Source: Pteria penguin
Lineage: Eukaryota; Mollusca; Bivalvia; Pterioida; Pteriidae
NCBI GenBank assembly: GCA_035048485.1
Contig: CM068580.1
Coordinates: 53,916,475 to 53,980,474, forward strand
Length of the DNA: 64,000 nucleotides
Reading direction: 5' to 3'
Under the pieces are notes generated by a model. The model had not been told where the DNA came from. It ran no database searches and saw nothing but the letters and a program-made list of their open reading frames with translations. Both the position numbers and the translations under genes were made by a program. Positions 11,100 to 23,305 of this stretch are shown in pieces (the first letter of the stretch is position 1; each line of letters opens with the position of its first letter).

Positions 11100-11700
11100 A
11101 GGCGTATAGACCGAAGGCCTGGACATGACCTGAAATTCTGCGGAAAGGACCTTTCAATACCTTTTGTTGCAAATTAGGTAAACTTGTACCAAAGGAACAG
11201 CTGGACTCCTCCTGGGAAATTCTGTCTCAAGGGACCACAAGATTCCTACATCCGCGACTGATTCACTTTTCAAACGTGGCTGTGACTTTGATATTGAGAT
11301 CAAGGTCGTGCAATACTTTTGTTTCATCGGGAACGACATTTCACGGAAAGAAGCCGACCCCCATGTCATAACTACGGCCCTACAGACTGGACAACAAATT
11401 TTGTCTTAGCTGCATTATAAGATAGGTTTTTGTGATCTTCACATTGGAAATATGACATTAATTCAAGGTCAAGACAGTAGACACATCCCTATGTTATAGT
11501 TACAATTGACTGCAGAATAAAGCATGTTCAAACCTAGAATGACCCTGACATTGAAGTCATGACCTTGGTCAAGGTCATCACACACCCTTGTGTCACTGGA
11601 AACAACTGTGTAATGTATAAAGCAGGACTGTGTAACAGTGAAAGTTTATGGATTGGACCTCAATTTTAGTCAAGCACTTCCTCATGGGTACCCTCTGGGT
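11100..11700. repeat. Probable dispersed TGACCTT-type repeat, diverged
   Basis: Several copies of the motif cluster here (ATCAAGGTCGTGC near 11300, TTCAAGGTCAAGAC near 11460, and a palindrome TGACCTTGGTCAAGGTCA at 11560-11577). The style matches the TGACCTT-type repeats elsewhere, but neither the 5' end nor the GACAGACAG tract is visible, so membership is uncertain. Confidence 0.4.
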
Positions 11701-11999
11701 TATACGTTGCTCTACCCTAGAACCACACCTTGCTTTATCTGACCAAATTTAAAAATCCCTTTAGTTGGTCTGAAGAAGTTCAAATGTTTGAGTTAAAAGA
11801 TGTACAAGCAATGAATGCCTTGCTATGACTATATATAGTTTATTTGAGCCTTTGTCTCAAGTGTACTAAAAAGGGACGTAACCTCAATAAATAATTTTGA
11901 AGCATGAAGTAGTGGAGAAGTAATATCACACTTTATCATTGCTGTACATCAATAATATACAGGTTTGTTCACATCTGCCCCTATCACATTTCACCTATG

Positions 12000-12560
12000 A
12001 TCATGTTGCTATGAAATTTCATGCACATTATTTATTAGAATCAAGAAGATAAATCTAGGGAAATTTATTTAGTATCTTATGTTTCATCAAAATCTACCTC
12101 AAAATAAATATCTATATTTGTGGACTTTTCATACTTTACCCCATTCCAGTGGATTAAATGTACAACGTATAACAGTTATATGTATACATCAGAAGGTCCA
12201 AACTTCATTAAGGACAAAATTAAGATCATAATCTACAATCCAATGAAAACCCAGTATCATGTGGATTTGCAATTTAGAAGAATTATGACAAGAAATTCCA
12301 TAGTGCCACAATGGTGGCCATTTTGATTACTGGATGAGCAGTATTCCATGTAGGACAATCACTGGTATCACCTCATCATCTAATTCAGGTCTCATGTCAT
12401 AGTACTAACCATTAAGGAGAAGATGCAAAAATTCAAACTGCAGGGCTTTCCAAATGTGTCAGTACCCACTACTTTTACACACTTCAAATCATAAATTGTA
12501 CCAGCTGAAATCTTTAAATTCATTAAAAAAATCACTTTATAATTGGCCTTAGATTGACAT
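12000..12560 (+). repeat. Dispersed AAGATGGCTGCCATGG-type repeat, copy 2 (diverged)
   Basis: Contains CATTAAGGACAAAATTAAGA (12207), GCCACAATGGTGGCCATTTTG (12304-12324; the most recognisable block) and a second CCATTAAGGAGAAGATGC (12409). The CATTAAGG...AAAATTC order is shared with 4230-4250. Borders are approximate. Confidence 0.45.
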
Positions 12561-14427
12561 GGGGTACTGCACAACCTGTTTCTGATCTTTTTGAAAGTCC
12601 TGAAGATGACTGATAATTTAATTTTCAGAGAGATCTAATGTCATTAAGGAGAAAGTATAGGTCATTTGCTTTAATTCTGGCATACACACAAAGTTCTTCT
12701 AGTCTTACAGGCAATGATTATAGTATACTTACTCATTATTACCATAGAACAACTTTATTTTCACAATACATGTATTTGCAAGGATTACGTGAGAATATAA
12801 CTGAAATATCCCTTCTACTAGATTCAACTTCTCATTTTGGTGACATCATCCAAAGTCAGGCAAACCTGACAAATGATGTATGCATTTATGTCATCATAAG
12901 TATACTAATAACATTTTCTCAGTTACATGCTTTTTCACTAACTGTCAAAGAATTGATTATGAAATCATCAGTATGATTTCATGATTCAGTTATATGTCAT
13001 ACAACATTTCTATGTCATCACTTTTCTCCAATGACTGTAACAATATTTAATTGAAAAGAAAGCTCGAGAATGTACTTTACATCATAAACTATTGATTTTC
13101 AAATTTATATTATATAAATTTATATTTGTTCTCTATATATATGTTTTACCACATTCTAAGTAATTTTTACAACAAAATTATGTACATTTCTATTATACTT
13201 TTGAAATATGTGTATATATTCTAAGTTTAAATCTATGAAAATATTCAAAAGTAAATACCACAAGTCTACATTACTTCTATATTATTTAATTAAAACAAAA
13301 AGTAAATCTATAAAATAATATTTATTCAAACCACTGCATACAGATCTAGGATTGAAAAAATAATTTGATTTCAACACCTTGTAGATACTACAAAGCAAAG
13401 TGTACCATTTTCATTTTAACATGTTTCATTGTCATATTTTTCAACTAAATAATAGTCTACACTAAAAGTTTGTACAAATGTATATATACAAGCATTTGTC
13501 CCCATCTACTATCTGACGCAAAGAGCAAGGAAAAAAGGGGGGAGGCGTTGTGGTTATCAAATCTGGGCTAATTTGCATCGATCCACAGAATTAATCTGTT
13601 GATCTCGGTGTGAATTTTGATAGACAAGGTAACTTAACTTGGCTGCTATTAAAATAGAGCCACAGAGTACAGCATGTAGTTGATTTTTATCTTTTAAATC
13701 GTATTACTGTAAACGGATATCGCGTCTCTCCCTTGTATATCTAGAGGACCAAGTGGAGTCGCCGTGGTCTAGATTCTACTCCCTGCAATGTATCGTAAAC
13801 GGTTTTGCCAATAAGTTCATAAAGTTATTTCAGCCGAGACCTTTACTATATCAAAACAAAGAAACAAAAGAGAAAACACATAGTTAACAACTTTTCAACA
13901 CATGACGTGTGACCGCGAGTACAAACAAGAGGTGAAAGAAAATCAGATACCGTTAGTCAACAACTTTGTGTTACAAATGGGTCGATGTTCAGGGGGATTA
14001 AACAGATCTAAGCACGCGGTGAGTTAACTTAAAGAAAATCTCACCTCTTTATGAACATTAGGAAATCCATCTCTTTTAACTTCATTTAGGTGTCCTAATA
14101 ATCAATTGATTGGAAAAACTCCTTGTTTTACACAGGGCAATGGATTTGTGTAACTCAGTACATCGCTCCATTCAGCGTAAGAAACAATGGGTTGGCCTCC
14201 ATTATGAATATTCATAGATTAAGGCCCGGTATCATGTATAACATAAACACTGAAGTGTGTTGCGAGTTGTGCGTCTTTACACGCAATACGACTCGTATCA
14301 TTTTAGTAGGACACAATATTCCATGCTTTCATTCGTCAACAATATGATAATATAGTATTAAACAAAGAAACTTTTAACCTATAGAAAGATATATTTGGAC
14401 AAATAAGGACATCTGGGGTAAAATTCG
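12561..14427. other. Unassigned region, includes a 112-codon frame
   Basis: An open plus-strand frame runs 12638-12976 from an ATG. A plausible 3' splice site (TTTAATTTTCAG) ends 10 nt upstream of that ATG and keeps the frame open. The predicted peptide is Ser/Leu/Tyr-rich with no motif I recognise and the local DNA is very A/T-rich, so it may be chance. The stretch 13080-13350 is extremely A/T-rich. No other structure is seen. Confidence 0.25.
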
Positions 14428-14508
14428 GCAGCGGATTTAGATGGACCCAGGTGGCCATCCCCTCTTTTTATTAAATTCTTGTGACTGCCGTGTCTAAAAT
14501 TCTGGATC
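14428..14508. mobile_element. CGGATTTAGA-type MITE, fragment
   Basis: The left end GGCAGCGGATTTAGATGG matches the left ends at 17100, 43230 and 59852. The right end TTCTGGATCTGATTCC is a degraded match of CCTGGATCCGCC. No target duplication is visible. Confidence 0.45.
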
Positions 14509-14878
14509 TGATTCCCAAAATTAATATCATTTAATGATTTCCCCCGTAATTAATTACCTGCTTCCCATTGTTCATTTATCATTTATTCTGAAAGAACTGA
14601 CATCTAAAGCACGGGTCCCTACCTTGTCAGATTCAGGGGGTTTAATGGGGTCATAAAAAGTTACAACTTTTACAAACTATCTGTTAAGCTAGTAGTACAG
14701 GAAACTTCTTCACCCGGAAAACACTACCGATATAATCCGAAAACTGGACTTCAAGACCTCCATGGTCGTTACAAGGTCAATGATAGTTCAAGCGAAGGAA
14801 AGAGCAATATTACTGACAGCAACGGATCTATCAATGTAGTCTATGTACAATATCTTGTAGACAAAAAGGAGGGGTATG

Positions 14879-14950
14879 CAGTGGTGGATTCAGAAATCTG
14901 TACGGGAAGGAGGGAAAGGGGGGGGGGTGCTGGTGGGGTTTTTGAAAACT
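14879..14950. mobile_element. CAGTGGCGGAT-type MITE, one end
   Basis: Starts CAGTGGTGGATTCAG and runs into a G-run (14920-14929), as family members do. I could not find a matching right end. Confidence 0.4.
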
Positions 14951-17099
14951 GAAATTATGCAAAAGCAGAATGGTGTGGGAAAAGTACTTACAATGTGTAA
15001 TTAGGAACAAAAATCTTTTACATACATCACACAAGACGTGTGTTTACATTGGTGATGGGAGTTAAATTTCAGACCAATAGTTACTGTTGAGATCAACATT
15101 TACTGCTAAGCGGACAAGATAAATTATATACATGTTACATGCAATTGGAAATTTGCCAGATCTCCAAATGCCCAACATCGCACCTGTTGGCACACTTTTT
15201 CATTATGACGACATAAAGAAATGGCCCGCCAGTGATTTAATTGTGACGTCAAAAGGAATTCACGTAGGCGTGGTGAGTATTATATAGACTGTCCGTTTGT
15301 ACGTCTGTATATGTTACTGCCGGTTGTACTCGCTTTATAAATGTAAAATGCTTATCTGCATACATGTATTTTTATGGGTTCTTGGCTATAGTTTGAGATA
15401 ACAGCGGGAAAATTTCGTATCACTTCTTTTCCTGCTATTTCACAGATATAAATAATTTGGAATTAGCTTAGATTAATAACAAAACTTTAAATTTATCATC
15501 CAGTTATTTGTAAATGGTCAAGGCATTGCTGGCAGATGAAAATAATATTATCTTTCCCGATATGTACATGAAGCGAGCGGCATGGATATTTTGCATAAAT
15601 GTTGATTTTGATCGTTTTTTCCCCGCGGGATCTGTTATATCTGTTATCGCTACATAGTGGCCGTCATAATGTGTGTTACAACAGAATTTTGGGAATGGAC
15701 TATTTAAGGAAGGAGCAAGAAAATTTGACACTCTATGTAAGTACTTCGCACAGAATTAAGTGATTTCAGTCGAGATCAGATGGATGTCGTCTCTCAACAA
15801 GAAGTCATGGGATCCAATCACCGACTTATGTGGGCTCTTGGACATTTAACGCTGTCGTGGTACAGTAAATCCCCCCTAGCGTTGTGTAACTGGAGATTTT
15901 TTTTACTTACATACGGTACTTGTTATGACACTTTATTTGATTTTACATCTCTGACCAAATCTGAAGTAGGTTAAGACTGTAACGGGGCCTTTCCCGTAAC
16001 AGATTTGACCATTACAATTTACCAGGATGAGACCCGACTTAATTAGTAATTAAAGTCATACTAGGTACCATTTACCAAAATTAGATAGTTTGAATTCACT
16101 TTCAATAAGTGACAGAATTTTAAACCTTTTTTTTTCTCCACCTGGAGTAAAGCGCAGTCCTTTGGTGGCATTCAAGTACAAGATTACAAAGCAAACGTGC
16201 ATGGTTCATACCTACATATACAAGGGCAAAGGAAGCGAAACGGCGAGGTGGGGGCACTTCTTGCATGATTCAAAACATGATTAACTTCTGCTTTTACCAC
16301 TGAAAATTGATAACATTTACCTACCCGGCCTTCACACTTTCGATTTGCCCCCCCCCCCCATTTACGCCTTTGATGTGTTATAAACAAATTTAAAGAAACC
16401 GCCATGGTCCCAACCCTTGTACCACATCCCAATCTAAAAACCCATAAGTACTACACGTCATACATATCACAGTGAATGAAATTATTAATATTCATTTATA
16501 AAAGACCAAAATAATGCAAGATTCATGATCCCAACTTCCCCATCCCCACCCCATCCCAAAAACCAGATCCCAGTCTGAAATTTAATTTCAAACTAAGAAG
16601 ACCCACCCTACCACATACCACCCTTAATCATTCGTATCTATGAATTACAAGTCAGGGAGGAGAGTATGCCTACGCTCTACTCTTATTTATAATACTGTTT
16701 ACTAGTGCGACTACATTCAGTCTGCGCGTAGCAAAGATACTCAAATGCAGGGCAAATCTGAGCTCTGCACAAGGAGTGTACTGCGGCCATTCTATTCATA
16801 GATGAACAGTTCCGGAAAGGGTTGATATTAGAACACATTTTTAAATTGAGAATCATATGTGGGTTGGGAGTCCAGGAAGTTTGTGCAGAGCCGGTATTTG
16901 ATTTCCCAGATTTTAAAAAATAATTAAAACAAATAATGTGTATGTACTTGATATTTTATTGGAAAGGGCAGAGGACTACAACATTGCCCCTCTCCTCTAA
17001 TTTGTGTTACTATTTCGACAGTGATCGAGTCGGGAAGGGCTTAATGTACAAGTTCAGCGCAAGCTGATTTCACATTATATGAGTACTGAATGCGTAGAC
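14951..17099. other. Unassigned DNA
   Basis: No gene, SINE or array is recognised. Small C-run at 16350-16360. Short frames (64-82 codons) at 15780-15974, 16090-16284 and 16184-16432 have no support. Confidence 0.35.
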
Positions 17100-17259
17100 C
17101 AGTGACGGATTTAGAGGGAGGGGGTCAAGGGGGGAGGGCAGGATCCCCCTTTCGCACATATTTACCAGTAAAAATCCAGATTTTGCACAAAAATGGCAGA
17201 GTAGTTTGGCTAATACACATGTGGGGCCCCCCTTTTCGGAAATCCTGGATCCGCCACTA
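17100..17259. mobile_element. CAGTGGCGGAT-type MITE
   Basis: A 160-bp element with inverted ends: CAGTGACGGATTTAGAGGGA on the left and AATCCTGGATCCGCCACT on the right, next to G-runs and C-runs (GGGGTCAAGGGGGG, GGGGCCCCCC). Other two-ended copies are at 43230-43406, 59852-59989 and 60222-60375. Ends of this kind are widespread in invertebrate nonautonomous DNA transposons. I cannot name the transposase family from the sequence, and the flanks do not show a clean duplication. Confidence 0.75.
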
Positions 17260-17401
17260 TATACATTTAAGTAACATAACGATCTTACTTCATCATTTAA
17301 GTCAATTTAAGTTCAAAGAAGTTATTACTCGACCTGTTAATTTAGATTTTCAATAATGACGGTTGTAAATATTTTTTTGTCAAATATTGAGATTTCAGAA
17401 T

Positions 17402-17427
17402 CCCCCCCCCCCCCCGCCACACACACA

Positions 17428-17480
<53 letters not shown>
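17402..17480. repeat. C-run, (CA)n and (AT)n compound microsatellite
   Basis: C14 at 17402-17415, a short ACACACAC stretch, then about 25 AT dinucleotides at 17431-17480. Confidence 0.97.
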
Positions 17481-17482
<2 letters not shown>

Positions 17483-17984
17483 CTATAAATGTGCAAAATA
17501 ACCTGATGAATATGTTTTACTACATTTTCCAAAGAAAAAGGATGCTGGAAGTCATGTGACGATCGGAATGCGGCCAAAATCCAAAACAGTTTAAAAATAG
17601 CTTGAATCAAATGGAATCTACTTTGTTGACACCATTCTGTTTAAGTGACCTTTTCATCAAATTTTAAACAGGACTGTATATCTATTGGTAAGTAGTCATG
17701 TGATCACTTTTAATCATCAATGTCAAAGTTATAGAAAGACAGTTAAATAGGACGGTCCTGTAGTCACCACCGCCACCACCACGATATTATGATCATCAAA
17801 GTAGCAACAAGTCGGATGAGAGCACACTGTTGTATCAAGGGTGGAGATAATCGATCTGTAAGGTTTGATACTACTGTCCGTTGATCAAGAGTACAACAAG
17901 AAAATCAGTACAGTGATTAATGCTCCCCATGCTACATCAATGGACGACTATCAGACTGGAAACCCTTAATGCTCCGATATCTAT
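17481..17984. other. Unassigned DNA
   Basis: Contains a CACCACCGCCACCACCACGA patch at 17765 but no supported gene. Confidence 0.35.
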
Positions 17985-18395
17985 CACGGAACATAAAAAG
18001 TCAGGGTTGTATGCATCCTTAACATGAAGCATGAACATATGCTGGTGAAAATCTGCCAATACATAGACATTTTTGTGATATTTTAAAATATAGTTGCTCA
18101 GTGATCTTGACCTTTCAGGAATGACCTAAGTGTCTGAAAGCCCTTATGCAAATTGGCAATTAACAATTTGTTTGAAGTATGATAACTGCATGTTGAGAAT
18201 TCACTAGAACATAAGTTGTTTTCGATACTTCTTGATCCATTTTCTGAGTGGCTTTTAGGTTTGACAAAAGGTCTTGGGTGACTTCTGCCCGAAAGTCCAA
18301 TCTTTCGAGTGACAATTGTATGAAGTATAATCAATTTCTGTTAAACGATTTTGGAGGTATAAAATCGGACAGGCAGGCAGATGGTCAGACATAAT
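17985..18395 (+). repeat. Dispersed TGACCTT-type repeat, copy 2
   Basis: Same order as copy 1: CACGGAACATAAAAAGTC, GTATGCATCCTTAACATG, CATATGCTGGTGAAAATCTG, TCTTGACCTTTCAGGAATGA, CTGAAAGCCC, GAAGTATGATAA, then GAGGTATAAAATCGGACAGG and a GGCAGGCAGATGGTCAGAC tract. It abuts a further copy. Confidence 0.8.
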
Positions 18396-18790
18396 AAGGT
18401 GGTGAAAACTTGCCAATACATAACCCTTTTTTGGTATTTCAAGTTCTAGTTGCTGAATGACATTCACCTTCCAGAAATGACCTGAGTGACTTTTGTCTAA
18501 AATCTCACATTCCGAGTCAATCAAATCAATTTGTATAAAGTATGATCATTACCTGTGAAAATTCACCAAAATCAGCCAATTATCAGTATTGTAAATTTCA
18601 TCTTTTGAGTGACCTTTACCTCTAAAAATGACCTTAAGAGACCTTCGTCAGAAAGCCCATTGAGTAAAGTATGATCAAGATTTAAAAAAATTCTGATACA
18701 CGGTTAGGAGATATGAATTCAGACGGACGTACAGATAGACAGACAGATACGACAGCCACAATGTGCTTCCCCCTTAAATTTTTCAGGGAG
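18396..18790 (+). repeat. Dispersed TGACCTT-type repeat, copy 3
   Basis: Starts at the GGTGGTGAAAACTTGCC block, so the 5' end is missing. It then carries CCAGAAATGACCTGAGTGAC, ACCTCTAAAAATGACCTTAA, GGTTAGGAGATATGAATTC, a GGACGTACAGATAGACAGAC tract and the 3' end CCCCCTTAAATTTTTCAGGG followed by AGTATACA. Direct tandem placement with copy 2 suggests nested insertion or unequal exchange. Confidence 0.8.
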
Positions 18791-18944
18791 TATACAATTG
18801 AAACTGAGCAAGTAAAACACATGTATACAATAAAATAGTGTAACAAAAGTTGTGAGCGGTAAATGATATTTGTAAAATCAATGGTTGATACATTATCAAC
18901 AACATACTAAAGTATGAAAGCGATAGGACGTACGGTATGAAAAA

Positions 18945-19035
18945 TACAGCTCGGACACGATTTGTGACACAGACGAACGGACGGACAGACGGACGAAGAT
19001 GGCAAAACCAATATGTCTTCGTCGTTGGGGGAGAC
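18945..19035 (+). repeat. 3' end fragment of a related dispersed repeat
   Basis: ACGGACGGACAGACGGACGA, then AAACCAATATGTCTTCGTCG and TTGGGGGAGACACA. The GACGGACAGACGG tract and the hairpin-like end match the 3' ends of the TGACCTT-type elements, but the rest of the element is absent. Confidence 0.55.
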
Positions 19036-19122
19036 ACACATATTCAACCTTAACTTAGTAGCCCTACACTCAATTAAATAGAATTCATGCCTTCCGAACC
19101 ACTAGAATGAACACAAGAGAAA

Positions 19123-19227
19123 GAAACTGCAAGCCCGCATAAGGCCTTGTATAACCAGAAACTGCAAGCCCGCATAAGATCTTGTATAACCAGAAACTGC
19201 AAGCCCGCATAAGGCCTTGTATGACCA
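19123..19227. repeat. 35-bp tandem repeat, three copies
   Basis: GAAACTGCAAGCCCGCATAA starts at 19123, 19158 and 19193. Copies differ at only a few sites (GGCC versus GATC in the middle unit, AACCA versus GACCA in the last). Confidence 0.95.
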
Positions 19228-20279
19228 AAGTAACCATGTCCTTGAAAAACCATGGCTCAAGGTAACCATAACACATTGACTATAGTAGTAAAGATGTTTC
19301 TTCCACACTGCAACCTGGCACAGATACTTGCTATAAGACTGCATAGAAATCGCTATATACATATAGCATCAGTACAGAGAAATGATATAAACGCGGGATT
19401 TTTATGACGAATTCCACTCGTATAAACTTATTCTGATGAAGCATGTTGAACAAGAGGCCAATTGGGTCTATTCGCTCATTCAATCACCTTATGAAAATTA
19501 AAATTAAACTTTATTTTACAACGATTAAGAAACAAGTTAACAACTTATATAAATCTTGCTCGTTAGCACAGATCTTGGCGTAAGGGTGTCGTTTGTGTGG
19601 GAGGAAACCGGAGTACCCCGAGAAAACACACGAAGCCAGGTTGGTAACAGCCCAAACACCTTAAACATATAATTAGAAATTATCAGATTTTTATCAAGCA
19701 AGATTTTTTTTTCCTAAACGTTCTAAACGTTTCCAAAAAAAAAAAAACAACAACAACAACAATAACACTTAGAACGACACTTCTCACACATCCACCTATC
19801 TGATGTTTTTATGTTTAAGTTATTTAGCCCGAGCTAGAATTTGTCAAAACAAGGTGTTACAGACAGACGGACAGATATCGTTATATTGTAATAGTACTGT
19901 CAAAGACATAACGGTGACCTATCATTATAGTCTCATAAATTAACAAACTGGAAAACGGAAAAGTCACATGACATGAACAGAGAGTAGCTGTACAGACGGG
20001 CAACTATCACAATATCGTAGTCTGTCATAACGGATGGGATATGGATGTTCACTTTAGATTTGTAGAAAACTAGAAATCGATCAATTACTTTCGATCAGAA
20101 TTTGAGTTTGTTTAGAGTTTTGTTCCAGGTTCCTAAAACAGAGAACAGATTGACGGAGCAAATGAAGCAGACGGTACACACCAAACGCCACCTGCATTCA
20201 GCGCCATTTAGAATTGATCGATTGTGAATTGCTGATCGTATTAGAGTTGTTACTACCGTGAAGTAACATGTTTCCGTAA
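19228..20279. other. Unassigned DNA with one conserved repeat scrap
   Basis: At 19596-19640 the phrase GTGGGAGGAAACCGGAGTAC followed by CCCGAGAAAACAC resembles a phrase that I recall from dispersed repeats of many marine animals. The full element is not visible. The remainder shows no gene or array. Confidence 0.4.
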
Positions 20280-20545
20280 CGATATAAAAGATATTATACC
20301 ATATCAATATACCAAATGTTATATAATATATACCGTTATAATATAATAAGTATCATAAAACATTAATTAACGAACATTACACGTTATATATCTTAACAAT
20401 ATAACAAATATTATATGATATAAACCGCAGTAACATAATATATATAACACGTTATATACCTCAATAGTATCATAAATACAAAGTATTGTATAACTTACCA
20501 ATGCAACATGATAATATAATATAAATGTAATGGTATATTCTTTAA
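20280..20545. repeat. Very A/T-rich block with TTATATA motifs
   Basis: The words GTTATATA and AATATATA recur at irregular spacing (TATATACCGTTATA near 20328, CACGTTATATA at 20379 and 20449), which suggests a highly degenerate tandem origin. No stable period could be fixed by eye. Confidence 0.4.
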
Positions 20546-20874
20546 GCATGTAAATCGTTGGGAAAATATGATTCTTTCCGTTTTATTAAATGTTATGAAG
20601 CTACTAAACATTTAAATTGTATAGATGTGATTCGATACGAGACGAAAGTCAACAATTCATGACATTCATATAACCTTTTCACGATTAATTCAACACGGTA
20701 TGCATTTCCAATATTTATTTATATCCAACGTGCATTCACAGGTATTTATCTTTTGATTAACATGTTACAATAAATGACTAAGCTTTAGTTCAAATATGGG
20801 TATTCACCAATACATGTATCTTTCACATATGTTATAAAATTAAAGGTAATGGTTGCTCCAGAGGTCTGCATGTG

Positions 20875-21010
20875 TTTTGTTTTAATTCGTTTGTTTTTTA
20901 TTTTTGTAGATTTGTTTGGATGGGGTTTTTTTATTGTTTTTGTTTTGGGGGTTTGTTTGTTTGGATTGTTTTTTGTTTTGTTTTGTTTGATTGGATTTTT
21001 TTCTGGTGAT
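20875..21010. repeat. G/T-only low-complexity tract
   Basis: The plus strand is almost only T and G with TTTTG and TTTGTTTGTTTGG motifs and a GGGGG run at 20946. Same style as 1335-1505 and 25020-25262. Confidence 0.6.
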
Positions 21011-21359
21011 TGATGGATCACTGGATCAAACCTTTTTTAAAAACAAACATGAAGAACATCTGTACGTATGATTATCAAAATATAAAAGCTTTGTTAGAAT
21101 CAGAGAAGGTACTGTGAGCTCCCGGATCTACAACTGAGAGAGCATGCGTACTTAAAGGGATATACGACAAGAGCATATGGTGAAGGGACGGGAAGGGGAG
21201 CAGATGAACAGTGTATAGTTCCATGGGTTTTTTTCTCGGAAAACAAGGAGGAGGAGTTGACTCATCTACGTCCGTTAGTTTATACGTTACTACAGCATAC
21301 GCCATTGCTAGTTTATATGTTACTGTACTTAATGCAACTGATTGTTTAAATGTTACTGT

Positions 21360-22080
21360 AGGATACGATTCTAGTTAGAATAATAGTAAATGTCACTAGT
21401 AAGACCAGTTTGGTACACATTATAATCAGCGTCATTACATTTCACAGACAACAGATAGTGATAGATTACTCAATAATTGTCTATTACTAGTTACATTATA
21501 AGATGATAAATGTCTGCCACTAGTAACACTATGAGATGACAATTTTTTCCACTAAGTTACATAATAAGATTATAAAGATCTGCCACTAGTTACATTATAA
21601 GATGGCAATTGTTTTCCACTAAGTTACATTATAAGATGACAAATGTCTGCCACTAGTTACACTATAAGATGGCAATTGTTTTCCACTAAGTTACATTATA
21701 AGATGACAAATGTCCGCCACTAGTTACACTATAAGATGACAAATTTTTTTCCAATAGTTACATTTTAAGATGATAAATGTCTGCCACTAGTTACACTATA
21801 AGATGATAAATATCTGCAACTAGTTTCATTATAAAATGATAAATGTCTGCCACTAGTTACACTTTAAGATGATAAATTTTCTGCCACTAATTACGTTATA
21901 TGATAAATGCCTGCCACTAGTTATACTATAAGATGGTAAATGTCTGCAACTAGTTATACTATAAGATAATTGTTTGCCACTAGTTACATTATAAGATGAC
22001 AAATGTCTGCCACTAGTTACACTATAAGATGATAATTGTTTGCCACTAGTTACACTATAAGATGATAAATGCCAAGAACA
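21360..22080. repeat. 34-bp minisatellite, partly dimeric
   Basis: Each unit contains CCACTAGTTACATTATAAGA or a close variant. From about 21490 to 21730 two unit types alternate: one with GTCTGCCACTAGTTACA and one with GTTTTCCACTAAGTTACA, giving a 68-bp higher-order unit. Beyond 21730 the array is mostly of the first type and more variable. About 20 units in all. Confidence 0.9.
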
Positions 22081-22193
22081 GTACTACTTAGTAGATAACC
22101 ATACGCACTAATTAGACTGGTTTCTCACTAAGTATGTGTAACACCGCTAGTTATACTGTCAAATTTACTGTCTAGATCTTCAGACACTAGTCT

Positions 22194-22287
22194 CTTATAG
22201 CACTGGTAAGTAAATTAGTACACGTCATTAGTCAGGGATGCTTATAGCACTGGTAAGTAAATTAGTACACGTCATTAGTCAGGGATG
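22194..22287. repeat. Perfect 47-bp tandem duplication
   Basis: CTTATAGCACTGGTAAGTAA starts at 22194 and 22241, and the two 47-bp copies read identically. Lies just beyond the 34-bp array. Confidence 0.95.
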
Positions 22288-22689
22288 CTTGGAAGTAAGT
22301 ACGCACCTCTTGTCCCAGAACATAACATTGGTAGTTATTAAACAATTTGAAATACGATATAAATACTGGCGTGTCAGATGCGACGATCTACTGTCTCCGC
22401 AATCAATACGACCCGAGAAATTGCTGGATAATTCTTGCTGATATTTCTTACTAACGGCAAATCAAATTACAGTCGGAAATTGTGGAAATCAATGTATGAT
22501 GCGCGTTACATGTATTTATGGCCATCATATGGAGTGTTTAATACACGATATTGTGAGACTACAGCTAGCCCGATACCACTTAACCAATGATGAAATATTG
22601 ATTATAACGGCGACTGTACAGCCTACTCTATTGCTTCCTTATATTAACCTCCGTCTAGATTTCACTCCTAACTAGTAATATACATGAAT
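22288..22689. other. Unassigned DNA
   Basis: No gene or repeat recognised between the 47-bp duplication and the 69-bp array. The short frame at 22238-22441 has no support. Confidence 0.35.
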
Positions 22690-22960
22690 GACAGACAGGG
22701 CAGTGCTTCCTCGACAGCAGTCTCCGACTTCTGACGGAGTACTGAGAATAATACACGTATGACGGACAGCGCTTTGTTTCTTCAACAACAATCTCCGACT
22801 CTGACGGGTACTGAGAATTATGCATGTATGACGGACAGGCATTGCTTCCCCAACAGCAGTCTCCGACTTCTGACGGGAACTGAGAATTATGCATCTATGA
22901 CGGACAGGGCACTGCTTCTCCAACAGCAGTCTCCGACTTCTGACGGGTTCTGACATTCAG
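22690..22960. repeat. 69-bp tandem repeat, four copies
   Basis: GACGGACAG-like unit starts fall at 22690, 22761, 22830 and 22899. Each unit reads GACGGACAGG, then CAACAGCAGTCTCCGAC, TGACGG and CTGAGAATTATGCAT. Because 69 is a multiple of three, frames stay open through the array on both strands; these are not treated as genes. Confidence 0.93.
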
Positions 22961-23056
22961 GTCGTGATTTACCTTCCTAAATGTTCCCACGTAATGATCG
23001 CTATACAGAGACACTATGTCTTACGGAGTTTAGACCCTCTTTACTATTGTTTATGG

Positions 23057-23183
23057 CATATTTGAAATATTTAGGATATTTAAATATGCTAGAAGTCATT
23101 ATGCATATCAAACTTGTGGTAATCATGCATATTTAAGTAGTAGTCATTATACATATTTAAAAATCCTAAATATTTCAAATATG
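23057..23183. mobile_element. Foldback element with 32-bp inverted repeats
   Basis: Left arm 23057-23088 (CATATTTGAAATATTTAGGA...) and right arm 23152-23183 (...TCCTAAATATTTCAAATATG) are reverse complements at about 30 of 32 positions, separated by 63 bp. The spacer repeats TCATTATGCATAT, ATCATGCATATTT and TCATTATACATAT. Flanks TTATGG and TTATCGG may be a degraded target duplication. It is A/T-rich, so a non-mobile origin remains possible. Confidence 0.65.
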
Positions 23184-23305
23184 TTATCGGACGCTGCTTT
23201 TAAAACCCATTTCATTTATGTTTACCATTCATTCAGATTAAACATTTCTTAATCCAAATAACAATAATTACACAGGTATAAGTATTGCTGTCTGATATAT
23301 ATTTT

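Noticed and set aside
11560..11577. Palindrome TGACCTTGGTCAAGGTCA as a hormone response element
   Set aside because: The motif is part of a dispersed repeat style found many times in the window, so a specific regulatory role here cannot be supported from sequence alone.
12638..12976. 112-codon frame after a possible acceptor TTTTCAG
   Set aside because: Very A/T-rich, no recognised motif, inside or beside a dispersed repeat. Kept only as a note in the region entry.
17395..17610. Ile/Tyr-rich frames at (AT)n tracts here and at 45276-45599
   Set aside because: Translation of AT dinucleotides.
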